Shown in pieces: positions 1 through 7,514 of a DNA stretch of 17,710 nt. Source of the stretch: CAUYUA01 sp963575675 (GTDB lineage: Bacteria; Pseudomonadota; Alphaproteobacteria; Azospirillales; Azospirillaceae). The notes under the pieces are model-generated. The model was given only the letters and a program-made list of their open reading frames with translations. It made no database searches and was not told where the DNA came from. Position 1 is the stretch's first letter. Every line of letters starts with the position of its first letter. Location of the stretch: NCBI GenBank assembly GCA_963575675.1, contig CAUYUA010000256.1, positions 1-17,710 on the forward strand, in the 5' to 3' direction. The translations under genes were made by a program, and so were the position numbers.

Positions 1-12
1 AGGAGCAAGGCC

Positions 13-1416
13 GTGTCCGACGCCCAATTTGATCTGATCGTGATCGGCGGCGGTCCAGGAGGCTACGTCGCAGCCATTCGCGCCAGTCAGCTCGGCATGA
101 AAACCGCCGTGGTCGAACGCGCTCATCTCGGCGGCGTCTGCCTCAATTGGGGCTGCATTCCCACCAAGGCTTTGTTGCGATCCGCCGAAGTCTATCGCTT
201 AATGCAACACGCCGATCAATTCGGCCTTTCCGCTCGCGACATCAGCTTCGATCTGAAAAAAGTCGTCGATCGCTCGCGCAAAATCGCCAGCCAATTAGCC
301 GCAGGCGTCAAACACCTGCTCAAGAAAAACAAAGTCGCCATCATCGAGGGCCATGCCCGTCTCACCGGACGCGGCGGCGTCGCCGTACAATCCGAAACCG
401 GCGCCGCGCTGGGCTCGTATCAGGCCAAACACATCATTCTCGCCACCGGAGCCCGCGCTCGCGCCTTGCCGGGCTTGGAGCCCGACGAACATTTGGTGTG
501 GACCGCACGTCGCGCCATGACCCCCGATATTCTACCCAAATCCCTATTGGTGATCGGCTCCGGCGCCATCGGCATTGAATTCGCCAATTTCTACCGCGCT
601 CTGGGCGTCGAAGTAACCGTGGTCGAGGCGCTTGATCGCATCCTGCCGGTCGAAGACGCCGAAATCTCCACTTTAGCGCGCAAAGCGTTCGAAAAACAAG
701 GAATGCGCATTCTCACCAGCGCCCAGGTCGGGCCGTTGCAACGCGCCGAAAATAGCGTTGCGGCTCAAATCAAAGTCGGCGACCGCGTGGAAACCATCAC
801 CGCCGAACGCGCCATTCTCGCCGTGGGCATTGTCGGAAACGTCGAAAACATCGGCCTGGAGCAAACCCGCGTCAGAGTCGAAAAGACTCACATTTTGGTC
901 AATCAATGGCTGGAAACCGATGAACCCGGCGTTTACGCCATCGGCGACGTCGCCGGACCACCATGGCTCGCCCATAAGGCCAGCCATGAAGGCGTCATCT
1001 GTGTCGAACGCATCGCGGGCGTTCCGGGAGTCCATCCTCTGAACACCCGCAACATCCCCGGTTGCACATACTCTTCGCCGCAAATCGCCAGCATCGGCCT
1101 GACCGAGGCCGCCGCCAAAACCGCCGGATATTCCGTGCGAGTCGGAAAATTTCCTTATGCGGGAAACGGCAAAGCAGCGGCGCTGGGCGAACCTGAAGGC
1201 TTGATCAAAACCGTCTTCGACGCACAAACAGGAGAGCTGCTCGGAGCACACATGATCGGCGCCGAAGTCACCGAGATGATTCAAGGTTATGGTGTGGCGC
1301 GCACATTGGAAACCACAGAGGCCGAATTAATGCATACGGTTTTCCCACATCCGACACTGTCGGAGATGATGCATGAATCGGTTCTTGACGCATATGGTCG
1401 CGCCATTCATTTTTAA
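13..1416 (+). CDS. lpdA: Dihydrolipoamide dehydrogenase (E3)
   Basis: Cytoplasmic FAD flavoprotein that reoxidises the dihydrolipoyl groups of 2-oxoacid dehydrogenase complexes, passing electrons to NAD+. The 467-residue length is normal for the family. The N-terminus has the FAD-binding glycine motif IGGGPGGYVAA (about residues 11-21). The redox disulfide is C43/C48 in GGVCLNWGCIPTK, and the LNWGC form is typical of pyruvate dehydrogenase E3 proteins. A second Rossmann glycine motif, GSGAIGIEFA, lies near residue 180, and the second FAD contact is YAIGDVAG. The C-terminal dimer interface carries the catalytic His-Glu pair in HPTLSE. Translation starts at GTG 13, seven bases after AGGAG at 1-5. 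The window probably cuts off upstream pdh genes, since lpdA usually closes that operon in alphaproteobacteria (inferred). No key residue is missing. Confidence 0.96.
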   Translation: MSDAQFDLIVIGGGPGGYVAAIRASQLGMKTAVVERAHLGGVCLNWGCIPTKALLRSAEVYRLMQHADQFGLSARDISFDLKKVVDRSRKIASQLAAGVKHLLKKNKVAIIEGHARLTGRGGVAVQSETGAALGSYQAKHIILATGARARALPGLEPDEHLVWTARRAMTPDILPKSLLVIGSGAIGIEFANFYRALGVEVTVVEALDRILPVEDAEISTLARKAFEKQGMRILTSAQVGPLQRAENSVAAQIKVGDRVETITAERAILAVGIVGNVENIGLEQTRVRVEKTHILVNQWLETDEPGVYAIGDVAGPPWLAHKASHEGVICVERIAGVPGVHPLNTRNIPGCTYSSPQIASIGLTEAAAKTAGYSVRVGKFPYAGNGKAAALGEPEGLIKTVFDAQTGELLGAHMIGAEVTEMIQGYGVARTLETTEAELMHTVFPHPTLSEMMHESVLDAYGRAIHF

Positions 1417-1428
1417 AGAAGCTGAAGA

Positions 1429-1530
1429 AACCAGGGCTCCGCCCTGGACTCGCCAAAAGCCGAAAAACCTTTGGAATCCACGGCTCTGAGATTATGATAA
1501 CCGAAGACGCAAGGGCTGTTTCAATTCGGT
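1429..1530 (+). repeat. Dispersed repeat R2, copy A
   Basis: This intergenic segment starts with the perfect hairpin CCAGGG-CTCCG-CCCTGG (1431-1447). It aligns along its whole length with 12113-12213: both have GGGCTCCGCCCT, then a C(C/T)CGCCAAA block, a CCTTTGGAA block, and the end block GTTTCAATTCGG. The matching hairpin arms of copy B are perfect, while those of copy A (CCAAA / TTTGG) have decayed. It lies just after the lpdA stop and may work as an RNA-end hairpin there, although no T-run follows. The alignment is by eye. Confidence 0.6.
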
Positions 1531-1611
1531 AGAACCCCAGAAGACAACGCCGATAGGTTCTTTTGAGTGTCCGATTCAACAAGATATGAATTACAAAAAT
1601 AAGGTGAGATC

Positions 1612-2184
1612 ATGAAATTGAATCTCGGCTGCGGCCAAAATAAGAAAGAGGGTTACGTTAACGTTGATAAGTTCAGCGAATGCAATCCCGACGTTCTTTG
1701 GGATTTGGAAGTTTTTCCGTGGCCGTTTGAAACCAGCAGCGTCAATGATATAGAGCTTGTGCATGTTCTGGAGCATATTGGACAATCTGTAGATGTTTTT
1801 TTAGGGTTCATGAAAGAACTTTATCGGGTTTCAGCACCAAACGCGCGTATTCTTATTAAAGTCCCCCACCCCCGCAGCGATTCTTTTATCAGCGACCCAA
1901 CACATGTTCGCCCTATTAATATAAAAGTGATGTCTCTATTCTCAAAAGAGATCAATAAATTATGGAAAACGATGGAAGCAGCAAACACGCCACTCGGTTT
2001 GTATCTCGACATCGATATGGAGATTGGAGGCGTTGAGTACGCTCTGACGCCTCGCTGGCTAAAGCGTTACAAGGATGGGGCTTTAACACAAGATCAATTG
2101 CAAGAAGCGCTCGACACTTATTTGAATGTCTGCAACGAAATTATAATAACCATGAAAGTCATCAAAAACGTAAAAACATCTTGA
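1612..2184 (+). CDS. Class I SAM-dependent methyltransferase
   Basis: A 190-residue protein that begins directly with SAM-binding motif I, LNLGCGQN (residues 3-10). It continues with an acidic strand end (VDKF), the segment VHVLEHI typical of type-11 methyltransferases (motif IV/post-II region), and a later ILIKVPHP strand. The substrate cannot be told from sequence. The short form, which starts at motif I and lacks an N-terminal cap domain, resembles methyltransferases of sugar or cell-surface pathways. The start ATG 1612 has an AAGGTGAG ribosome site. The gene is visibly AT-richer than its neighbours and sits between lpdA and lipA, which are normally adjacent in alphaproteobacteria. It follows repeat R2 copy A and is followed by a hairpin terminator. 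This suggests acquisition by insertion (inferred). Confidence 0.82.
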   Translation: MKLNLGCGQNKKEGYVNVDKFSECNPDVLWDLEVFPWPFETSSVNDIELVHVLEHIGQSVDVFLGFMKELYRVSAPNARILIKVPHPRSDSFISDPTHVRPINIKVMSLFSKEINKLWKTMEAANTPLGLYLDIDMEIGGVEYALTPRWLKRYKDGALTQDQLQEALDTYLNVCNEIIITMKVIKNVKTS

Positions 2185-2240
2185 GATGTTGAAACGTCTT
2201 CGAGCCGCTATTCGGCGAGGAAAAAAAGAGTTCGATTTCG

Positions 2241-2284
2241 AGCGTCTTTATGAAAGCTTGACGCTTCTGTTTTTCTTTTTTTGT
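2241..2284 (+). terminator. Probable Rho-independent terminator after the methyltransferase
   Basis: Arms AGCGTC (2241-2246) and GACGCT (2260-2265) form a 6-bp stem, with a G-T pair possible outside it, around a loop rich in A and T. A strongly T-rich tract runs from 2266 to 2284. The terminator would separate the methyltransferase from lipA, so lipA may have its own promoter. The long loop keeps confidence moderate. Confidence 0.5.
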
Positions 2285-2304
2285 TCTTTGGAGCAAGGCG
2301 CTCT

Positions 2305-3258
2305 ATGAAAGAATATGTCGTGCGACATCCGGAAAAAGCGCATCGGCCGGATAACCCCATTCAGCGCAAACCCGCTTGGATTCGCGTGAAGGCTCCCACC
2401 TCGCAAGAAGCCCAAGACATTAGTCGTATGATGCGCGGCTTACGCCTGCACACCGTCTGTGAAGAAGCTGCTTGCCCCAATATGGGCCAATGCTGGAGTC
2501 ATCGACACGCGACGTTTATGATTATGGGAGCAACCTGCACACGCGCATGCGCGGTTTGCAATGTCGCGACCGGACGACCGCAGCCTTTAGATGAGCAAGA
2601 GCCCGACAACGTCGCTGAAGCAGTTCGCCAAATGGAGCTGAGCCATGTCGTGGTCACATCGGTGGACCGCGATGACTTGGAAGACGGCGGCGCAGAGTGT
2701 TTTGTCCGCACCATTGCTGCAATTCGTCGTGAATCGCCGAAGACGACGATTGAGATTCTTACTCCGGATTTCATGCGCAAGGTAGGCGCAATAGATCGCG
2801 TGACTAGCGCCAAACCCGACGTATTCAATCACAACATCGAAACGGTTCCCCGTCTCTACCCCACGATTCGCCCTGGCGCACGCTACTTCACGTCATTGCG
2901 TTTGCTGGCGCGGGTTAAGGAAATTGATCCGGAGATGTTTACCAAATCAGGAATTATGGTTGGCCTGGGCGAAACCAAAGAAGAGATTTCTCAGGTCATG
3001 GACGATCTTCGCGCCGCCGATGTTGACTTTCTGACAATTGGGCAGTACCTCCAACCCACAGTGAAACATGCTCCGGTGGATCGCTTCGTCACGCCGGAAG
3101 AATTTGAAAGTTATGCCGCCCTGGCGCGCGGCAAGGGGTTCTTGATGGTTGCTTCGTCGCCTTTAACGCGCTCTTCTTTTTTGGCCGGAGATGACTTCCT
3201 GCGGTTGCAGGCGGCGCGGCGCATAATGCGCAAGACCTCCGAGCCAACCTCTGCATAA
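2305..3258 (+). CDS. lipA: Lipoyl synthase (radical SAM)
   Basis: Inserts two sulfur atoms at C6 and C8 of protein-bound octanoyl groups, making the lipoyl cofactor of pyruvate and 2-oxoglutarate dehydrogenases and of glycine cleavage. From ATG 2305 the protein has 317 residues, the usual size. Auxiliary-cluster cysteines are C52, C57 and C63 (CEEAACPNMGQC). The radical-SAM cluster cysteines are C78, C82 and C85 (CTRACAVC). The C-terminal RSSF motif (about 289-292) supplies the serine ligand of the auxiliary cluster, with Phe where many homologues have Tyr. I chose ATG 2305 over the TTG at 2281 because GGAG lies at 2290-2293 and homologues begin near the RHPEKAHRPDNPIQRKP segment. A COQ10-like gene follows after 43 bases, as in many alphaproteobacteria. 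Confidence 0.97.
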   Translation: MKEYVVRHPEKAHRPDNPIQRKPAWIRVKAPTSQEAQDISRMMRGLRLHTVCEEAACPNMGQCWSHRHATFMIMGATCTRACAVCNVATGRPQPLDEQEPDNVAEAVRQMELSHVVVTSVDRDDLEDGGAECFVRTIAAIRRESPKTTIEILTPDFMRKVGAIDRVTSAKPDVFNHNIETVPRLYPTIRPGARYFTSLRLLARVKEIDPEMFTKSGIMVGLGETKEEISQVMDDLRAADVDFLTIGQYLQPTVKHAPVDRFVTPEEFESYAALARGKGFLMVASSPLTRSSFLAGDDFLRLQAARRIMRKTSEPTSA

Positions 3259-3301
3259 CACACCGCCTTTTTCCGAAAATCGCCATTCAAGCGGTTGAGA
3301 A

Positions 3302-3745
3302 ATGCCGACTCACGCTGAAAATCGGTTTGTGCCCTACACAGCGGAGCAAATGTTTCGCTTGGTGGCCGAGGTCGATAAATATCCGGAATTTCTACCGTGG
3401 TGCGTTGGCGCTCGAATCAAGCGACGACAAGGGAACACCTTGATCGCAGATTTGATGATCGGGTTCCGAATGGTTCGCGAAAGCTTCACCTCTCGCGTGA
3501 CTTTGTCGCCATCGCACCGCATCGACACGACGTTTTCGGATGGACCTTTCCAGTATTTGAAAAGTTACTGGATTTTTCATCCCGTTGAAGGCGGATGCAA
3601 TGTTGATTTCTTTGTGGAGTTCGAGTTTAAATCGAAGATGTTGCAGAACTTGATCTCTGTTTTGTTCAACGAGGCGACGCGCCGTATGGTTGCCGCTTTT
3701 GATCAACGCGCGCGCCATTTATACGGACCATCCGAGCCTATCTGA
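3302..3745 (+). CDS. COQ10/RatA family START-domain protein (ubiquinone-binding type)
   Basis: A 147-residue single-domain protein of the polyketide-cyclase/START superfamily, close to mitochondrial Coq10 and bacterial RatA. The N-terminal block YTAEQMFRLVAEVDKYPEFLPWC is highly typical of the family, as are the GFRMVRESFTSRVTL strand and the PFQYLKSYWIFHPVEGGC segment. The family fold binds hydrophobic ligands. In alphaproteobacteria the lipA-linked member is thought to support ubiquinone-dependent respiration, whereas the toxin role described for Escherichia coli RatA should not be assumed here. The gene starts at ATG 3302 and is probably cotranscribed with lipA. A hairpin terminator follows at 3800. 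The length is normal and nothing appears broken. Confidence 0.9.
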   Translation: MPTHAENRFVPYTAEQMFRLVAEVDKYPEFLPWCVGARIKRRQGNTLIADLMIGFRMVRESFTSRVTLSPSHRIDTTFSDGPFQYLKSYWIFHPVEGGCNVDFFVEFEFKSKMLQNLISVLFNEATRRMVAAFDQRARHLYGPSEPI

Positions 3746-4461
3746 GACAAGAGCAACTCAACAATCAATAAACAGAGAATAATACCAGGTAATAAATCAA
3801 GCGGGTCCAGGAATTTTGTTTCTGGACGCGCCTATTTTTTATTCGACTCGGTTGCTGTTGGCGGCGTTACAGACGACCATCGTCGAAAGCTGAACGTCTC
3901 AGCCGCTTCGTCTGAGACGAAGGTTCTTTGACGTGATTCTATGGGGCGTAATCTTATGGACGGCCTAGTTCGACGCAAGTTATGTGGCGTCAAGATGATC
4001 TCGACGCCCCGATCAAGAAAAAGCACAACATACAATTGCACCAACAAAATTTACGCGATATCCGTGACACTCTGACAACAGTATGTCATGAAAGCGAGAA
4101 AATATCCAACTCCTGCATTGATCATGTCTGAATTTATCCGGTTTAGTACGATCAATGTGCTTCTATAACTACGTTGTAAACGAAGCGCAATCAAGAGATC
4201 GGATCAACATTAAAATTGAAACACAAGTAAAGATTTTTTAGATTGAAAATGCACTGTTTGTTTCAACGATTTGCTTAAGATTCTATCCGGAAAGAATATC
4301 CGAATCAAAAGGCGCGGCTTTAAACTCAACGCTCAGCTCAAAAAAACATGCGGAGTAATCAAGGGCCGTTCATGACGCACAACAAATATTTGACCGTCCC
4401 TCCCTCGCCGCCGCAAGGAAATCATTCCTGCAATAAATGTCCGTCCGAGAAAGGAAAAGGC
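3746..4461. other. Long intergenic region upstream of the CheC-like gene
   Basis: Apart from the terminator at 3800, there is one clear inverted repeat: CGTCTCAG (3895-3902) and CTGAGACG (3912-3919), with a 9-base loop and outer GAAC/GGTTC pairing. The rest, about 3920-4340, is AT-rich and holds no gene or named RNA I can recognise. It probably contains the promoter of the signalling operon, but no convincing -35/-10 pair stands out. The stretch 4348-4461 could be coding if the CheC-like protein starts at an earlier ATG (4348 or 4372). Confidence 0.4.
3800..3841 (+). terminator. Rho-independent terminator after the lipA operon
   Basis: GTCCAG (3805-3810) pairs with CTGGAC (3821-3826), and GCG/CGC outer pairs are possible. 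The loop is GAATTTTGTT plus neighbouring bases, and the T-run TATTTTTTATT follows directly. It lies 55 bases beyond the stop of the COQ10-like gene, a normal position for an operon end. Confidence 0.65.
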
Positions 4462-5124
4462 ATGTTCAGACTAAGCGATCTGGAAGAAGACGCTTTAAAG
4501 GAATTCTTCAACATGGGATTGGGAATGGCGGCCGATTCCCTAAGTCAGATGGTCAATAATGAAGTCCACCTCTCGCTTCCCAAGCTAATGATTGTCAGTT
4601 ATGATGAAGCAACTCAATTATTGACGCAAAAAGCGGAAGAGAAATTAGTCGCCGTTCGCCAAAATTTTAAAGGAGAGCTGACGGGAACGGCTTTATTGGT
4701 GTTCCCTGGAGGCGACAGTTTGGATTTGGTGCGAATGCTCCTCAGCGAGAATATGCCGTTAGAAATATTGAGCGAATTAGAACAAGAAACGCTTCAGGAT
4801 GTCGGCAACGTAATTCTGAATGCGTTTTTAGTCAGCTTCACGCACATGATGTCGATCAGTTTCGAGTTCGAAGCGCCGGAGTTCTTAAGGGGAAGCAGCA
4901 AATTTCTTTTAGACATCGCCTCACACCTGGCGCAACAAAAAGAATCCCTAATGGCGGAGGCCGGCAGCGACAACGAACGCGCTTTTGTTCTTATGATGGA
5001 CTTCAAGACCAGCGACGAAGAGAATCAATCTCATAACCTTATTGGTTTTGTTGTGCTTCTCTTTTCTCAAGAAGCCATGATCGTTTTAAAAAGAGAACTT
5101 GCGGTTATTCTTACTCAACTCTAA
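4462..5124 (+). CDS. CheC/CheX-family protein
   Basis: CheC-family proteins dephosphorylate CheY-type receiver domains. From ATG 4462 this one has 220 residues with the CheC two-motif layout. Motif 1 is complete: D10-x3-E14-x2-N17 with P40 (DALKEFFN ... LSLP). The central FKGELTGTALLVFP (about 69-82) is the family's characteristic core strand. Motif 2, E109-x3-D113-x2-N116 with P139 (ETLQDVGN), has Asp where the catalytic Glu is expected, so that site may be weak or dead. I prefer ATG 4462 because AAGGAAAAGG lies just upstream and the conserved domain begins there; starts at 4348 or 4372 would add up to 38 low-complexity residues with a CNKC pair. The hybrid kinase begins 17 bases downstream, so the likely partner is that kinase's receiver domain or a linked regulator (inferred). 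Confidence 0.82.
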   Translation: MFRLSDLEEDALKEFFNMGLGMAADSLSQMVNNEVHLSLPKLMIVSYDEATQLLTQKAEEKLVAVRQNFKGELTGTALLVFPGGDSLDLVRMLLSENMPLEILSELEQETLQDVGNVILNAFLVSFTHMMSISFEFEAPEFLRGSSKFLLDIASHLAQQKESLMAEAGSDNERAFVLMMDFKTSDEENQSHNLIGFVVLLFSQEAMIVLKRELAVILTQL

Positions 5125-5141
5125 GAAGCAAGCGAACGATC

Positions 5142-6758
5142 ATGGCGTATCTGGACAGCAACCTTCTGACTAACGCTTTGAATGTCAATGTGGTTGGGAC
5201 AATCATTGTGAATCCCAATCAAGAAATTGTTTTTTGGAACGAATGGATGGAAAAGGGGGCTCGATTAAGCGCCGGGGAAGTGTTGACGCGCCCTTTATTC
5301 GATGTTTTTCCAGAAATGAAGAACTCCCGCATCGCCAAAGCCGTGACAAACGCGCTAAACTCCGGCCTCCCCACAATGTTGTCTTATCGCCTTAACGCAA
5401 CGCCTTTTCCATTGTTTACAGCATCGGAAGAAACCGAAAATTCGTCACGAATGAGCCAGATGGTGATCGTCAAAGCAATCCGTGATTCAAAAAACTTGCG
5501 CCATTGCATCATTCATATTCAAGACATCACCAGTACGGTTTCCCGTGAAAATCTTCTACGAAACCAAGCCCAGGAACTTCATTTTGCTAAAGAAGAAGCT
5601 CAAAAGGCAAATAAAGCTAAGGGAGATTTCTTAGCAAATATGAGCCATGAAATTCGCACGCCGATGAATGTCATTATCGGCATGTCATACTTGGCGTTAA
5701 AAACAAACCTTGATAACAAGCAAAAAGACTATGTCTCTAAAATTCAATCATCATCCCAATCCCTTCTTGGAATTATTAACGACATTCTTGACTTCTCGAA
5801 AATAGAAGCAGGAAAACTGACCATAGAAAAAATTCCGTTCCACCTCGACGACGTCATGAATAATGTTTCCAATCTTGTCTCAATGAAGGCCGAGGAAAAG
5901 AATTTAGAAGTAAGTTTTCATGTGGACAAGGGAGTTCCGTTCAATTTGATCGGAGACCCCTTAAGATTAGGACAAATACTAATCAACCTGACCAACAATG
6001 CCGTAAAATTTACGCAGAAAGGAGATGTTGTTCTTTCGACTCATTTAGAAGAACAAGGAGATCATCAAGTCACTCTCAATTTCAGAGTAAGAGACACCGG
6101 CATCGGCATGACGGAAGAACAGTTGGGACGACTGTTCAAAGCATTTTCTCAAGCAGATAGCTCGACGACGCGAAAGTTTGGCGGAACTGGTTTAGGATTG
6201 ACGATCAGCAAACGTTTAGTCGAAATGATGGGCGGACAAATCTGGGTTGAAAGCACGCCGGGGAAAGGCAGCACCTTTCAATTCACAATGCCTTTCGCCA
6301 GAAAGGACAATGACCGAAGGCGCTTCCGTTTGCCCTCCGACGATTTGGTGGGCGTCCGAGTGCTGCTTGCCGATGACAACGCGGTTGCGCGAGAAGTATT
6401 ACAAAAATCTCTTGAATCCTTTTCGTTCAAAGTAACCGCCGTCGCTTCGGGAGAAGAAGCCGTTTTCGAAGTGGAAAAAGCCTTTAATGAGAATAATCCC
6501 TTTAAAATGATTTTTCTAGACTGGAAAATGGGAGCAATGGACGGCGTGAAAACCGCGAAAACCATCAGTGAGCGTTTTCCAAAAGAAACAATACCAAAAT
6601 TTGTTATGGTGACTGCCTACTCTCGGGACGATATCAGCCTTGCGGCAAATGGCGTCGGCATAGATGTTTTTCTTACAAAGCCGGTCAACCTTTCCGTGTT
6701 GTTCGAATCAATCGTCTCGATATGGTCATGTTCTCTCTCTGATCTTAATGGACATTGA
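5142..6758 (+). CDS. PAS hybrid sensor histidine kinase with receiver domain, 3'-altered
   Basis: Soluble hybrid kinase with no membrane segment visible. Order: PAS-like sensor (about 10-135), coiled linker (about 138-165), HisKA with phospho-acceptor H169 in NMSHEIRTPMN, and HATPase with N box N285/N286, G1 DTGIGM (318-323) and G2 GGTGLGL (347-353). The receiver (about 406-525) has acidic pair D411/D412, acceptor D460, T491 and K513. All catalytic residues are present. The last ten or so residues, after LFESIVSIW, are an out-of-frame reading of a GGDEF gene, so the natural C-terminus (perhaps further receiver or Hpt domains) is lost. It starts 17 bases after the CheC-like gene, with a weak ribosome site, so translational coupling is likely. 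As encoded it could still autophosphorylate. Confidence 0.9.
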   Translation: MAYLDSNLLTNALNVNVVGTIIVNPNQEIVFWNEWMEKGARLSAGEVLTRPLFDVFPEMKNSRIAKAVTNALNSGLPTMLSYRLNATPFPLFTASEETENSSRMSQMVIVKAIRDSKNLRHCIIHIQDITSTVSRENLLRNQAQELHFAKEEAQKANKAKGDFLANMSHEIRTPMNVIIGMSYLALKTNLDNKQKDYVSKIQSSSQSLLGIINDILDFSKIEAGKLTIEKIPFHLDDVMNNVSNLVSMKAEEKNLEVSFHVDKGVPFNLIGDPLRLGQILINLTNNAVKFTQKGDVVLSTHLEEQGDHQVTLNFRVRDTGIGMTEEQLGRLFKAFSQADSSTTRKFGGTGLGLTISKRLVEMMGGQIWVESTPGKGSTFQFTMPFARKDNDRRRFRLPSDDLVGVRVLLADDNAVAREVLQKSLESFSFKVTAVASGEEAVFEVEKAFNENNPFKMIFLDWKMGAMDGVKTAKTISERFPKETIPKFVMVTAYSRDDISLAANGVGIDVFLTKPVNLSVLFESIVSIWSCSLSDLNGH

Positions 6759-7143
6759 TTGTTTCAAGCTCTACAATGATCACTATGGTCATTTAGAAGG
6801 AGACGAGTGTCTTAAGCAAGTCGCCCAAACAATTTCTAAATCCATGTCGCGGCGCGTTGATTTGGCGGCGCGCTATGGAGGAGAAGAGTTTGCCTGTGTT
6901 CTTCCTGAAACAAAACAAGAAGGCGCATTGTCTGTCGCCGAGCGTCTTTTAAAGAGCGTTCACGCTTTGAAGATTCCTCACGCGACGTCCAAGGCCGCAA
7001 AGCATATCACTTTAAGTATCGGCGTCGCCTCATTAACGCCTTCGACAGTCCGTCGAGTGTCGGAGTTGATTGAATTAGCGGACAAATCTTTGTATAACGC
7101 AAAACAGAATGGTCGAAATCGAATCGCCAGCTTGGACGTATGA
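6718..7143 (+). pseudogene. Diguanylate cyclase (GGDEF) fragment, 5'-truncated
   Basis: The frame reading RYGHVLSLILMDIDCF through to SLYNAKQNGRNRI is most of a GGDEF domain, the enzyme class that makes c-di-GMP. Metal-binding DID, the GGEEF signature motif and the upstream RxxD inhibitory site (RRVD) are all intact. The first 20-30 residues of the domain, which usually contain D-x-LTGL-x-NRR, are absent, and so is any upstream sensory or receiver domain. Upstream in this frame there is only out-of-frame kinase sequence; the nominal ATG at 6664 lies inside the kinase gene. The frame is +1 relative to the kinase. I infer a deletion that joined the 3' part of a diguanylate cyclase, probably a receiver-GGDEF response regulator, to the middle of the kinase gene. 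Activity is unlikely. Confidence 0.8.
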
Positions 7144-7514
7144 CATTCAATTTGGAATTGACTTTGAGCCGAGCGACTGTTCTTTCAAGCTATTCCAACT
7201 ATTCCAAGATGACCCATAAAAACTACAAACAAATGACTTCGGAAGAGCGTCACTTCGCGAACAAGGAAAGCTTTCGCTTCCCCTTTATGGCCTCCAGCGG
7301 TCGAGAACACAATCCTTGGTATTTTTTATGCAGAGATCGATCGGTTCGGCGAGTGGGATTCTTGTTGATCAAACATTTGATTTTTATCGTCCACACCCAA
7401 GCTGTGGACATGAAGCCAACGCTCGCTGTATGAACATGACAAAATGCCTCTGCGCCGTGGCGGCGCTTTCCAGCCACCACTCTCCTGTCCTCCTGGAAAT
7501 TTGAGCGTCCCGCG
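7144..7514. other. Intergenic region between the GGDEF fragment and alaS
   Basis: Holds repeat R1 in minus orientation (7228-7320), followed by the T-run ATTTTTT at 7321-7327. It presumably also contains the alaS promoter. Open frames here read through the repeat and resemble no protein I know. There is no strong ribosome site before the alaS ATG at 7515. Confidence 0.4.
7228..7320 (-). repeat. Dispersed repeat R1, copy 1 (minus orientation)
   Basis: The block CTTCGCGAACAAGG (7253-7266), followed by GCTTTCGCT and CCCTTTATG, matches the reverse complement of the R1 copy at 10201. The preceding CAAATGACTTCGGAAGAG region matches the end block CAAATAATTCCAAAGG of copy 3 at 10389. The G/C runs are shorter here. 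The T-run directly after it could make it a terminator for the upstream signalling operon. Confidence 0.6.

Noticed and set aside
673..1284. 203-codon open frame on the minus strand inside lpdA
   Set aside because: Shadow frame of a well-conserved gene in GC-rich codons, with no independent start signal or family resemblance.
3832..4047. 71-codon minus-strand frame after the lipA operon
   Set aside because: Rich in Arg and Ser, crosses the inverted repeat at 3895 and touches the terminator's T-run; matches nothing I know and has no ribosome site.
5142..7143. Programmed +1 frameshift making a kinase-GGDEF fusion protein
   Set aside because: A frameshift would still leave out the first 20-30 residues of the GGDEF domain, and no slippery sequence is evident at the junction.
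7140..7433. 97-codon plus-strand frame after the GGDEF fragment
   Set aside because: Runs straight through repeat R1 copy 1, and its translation has no family resemblance.
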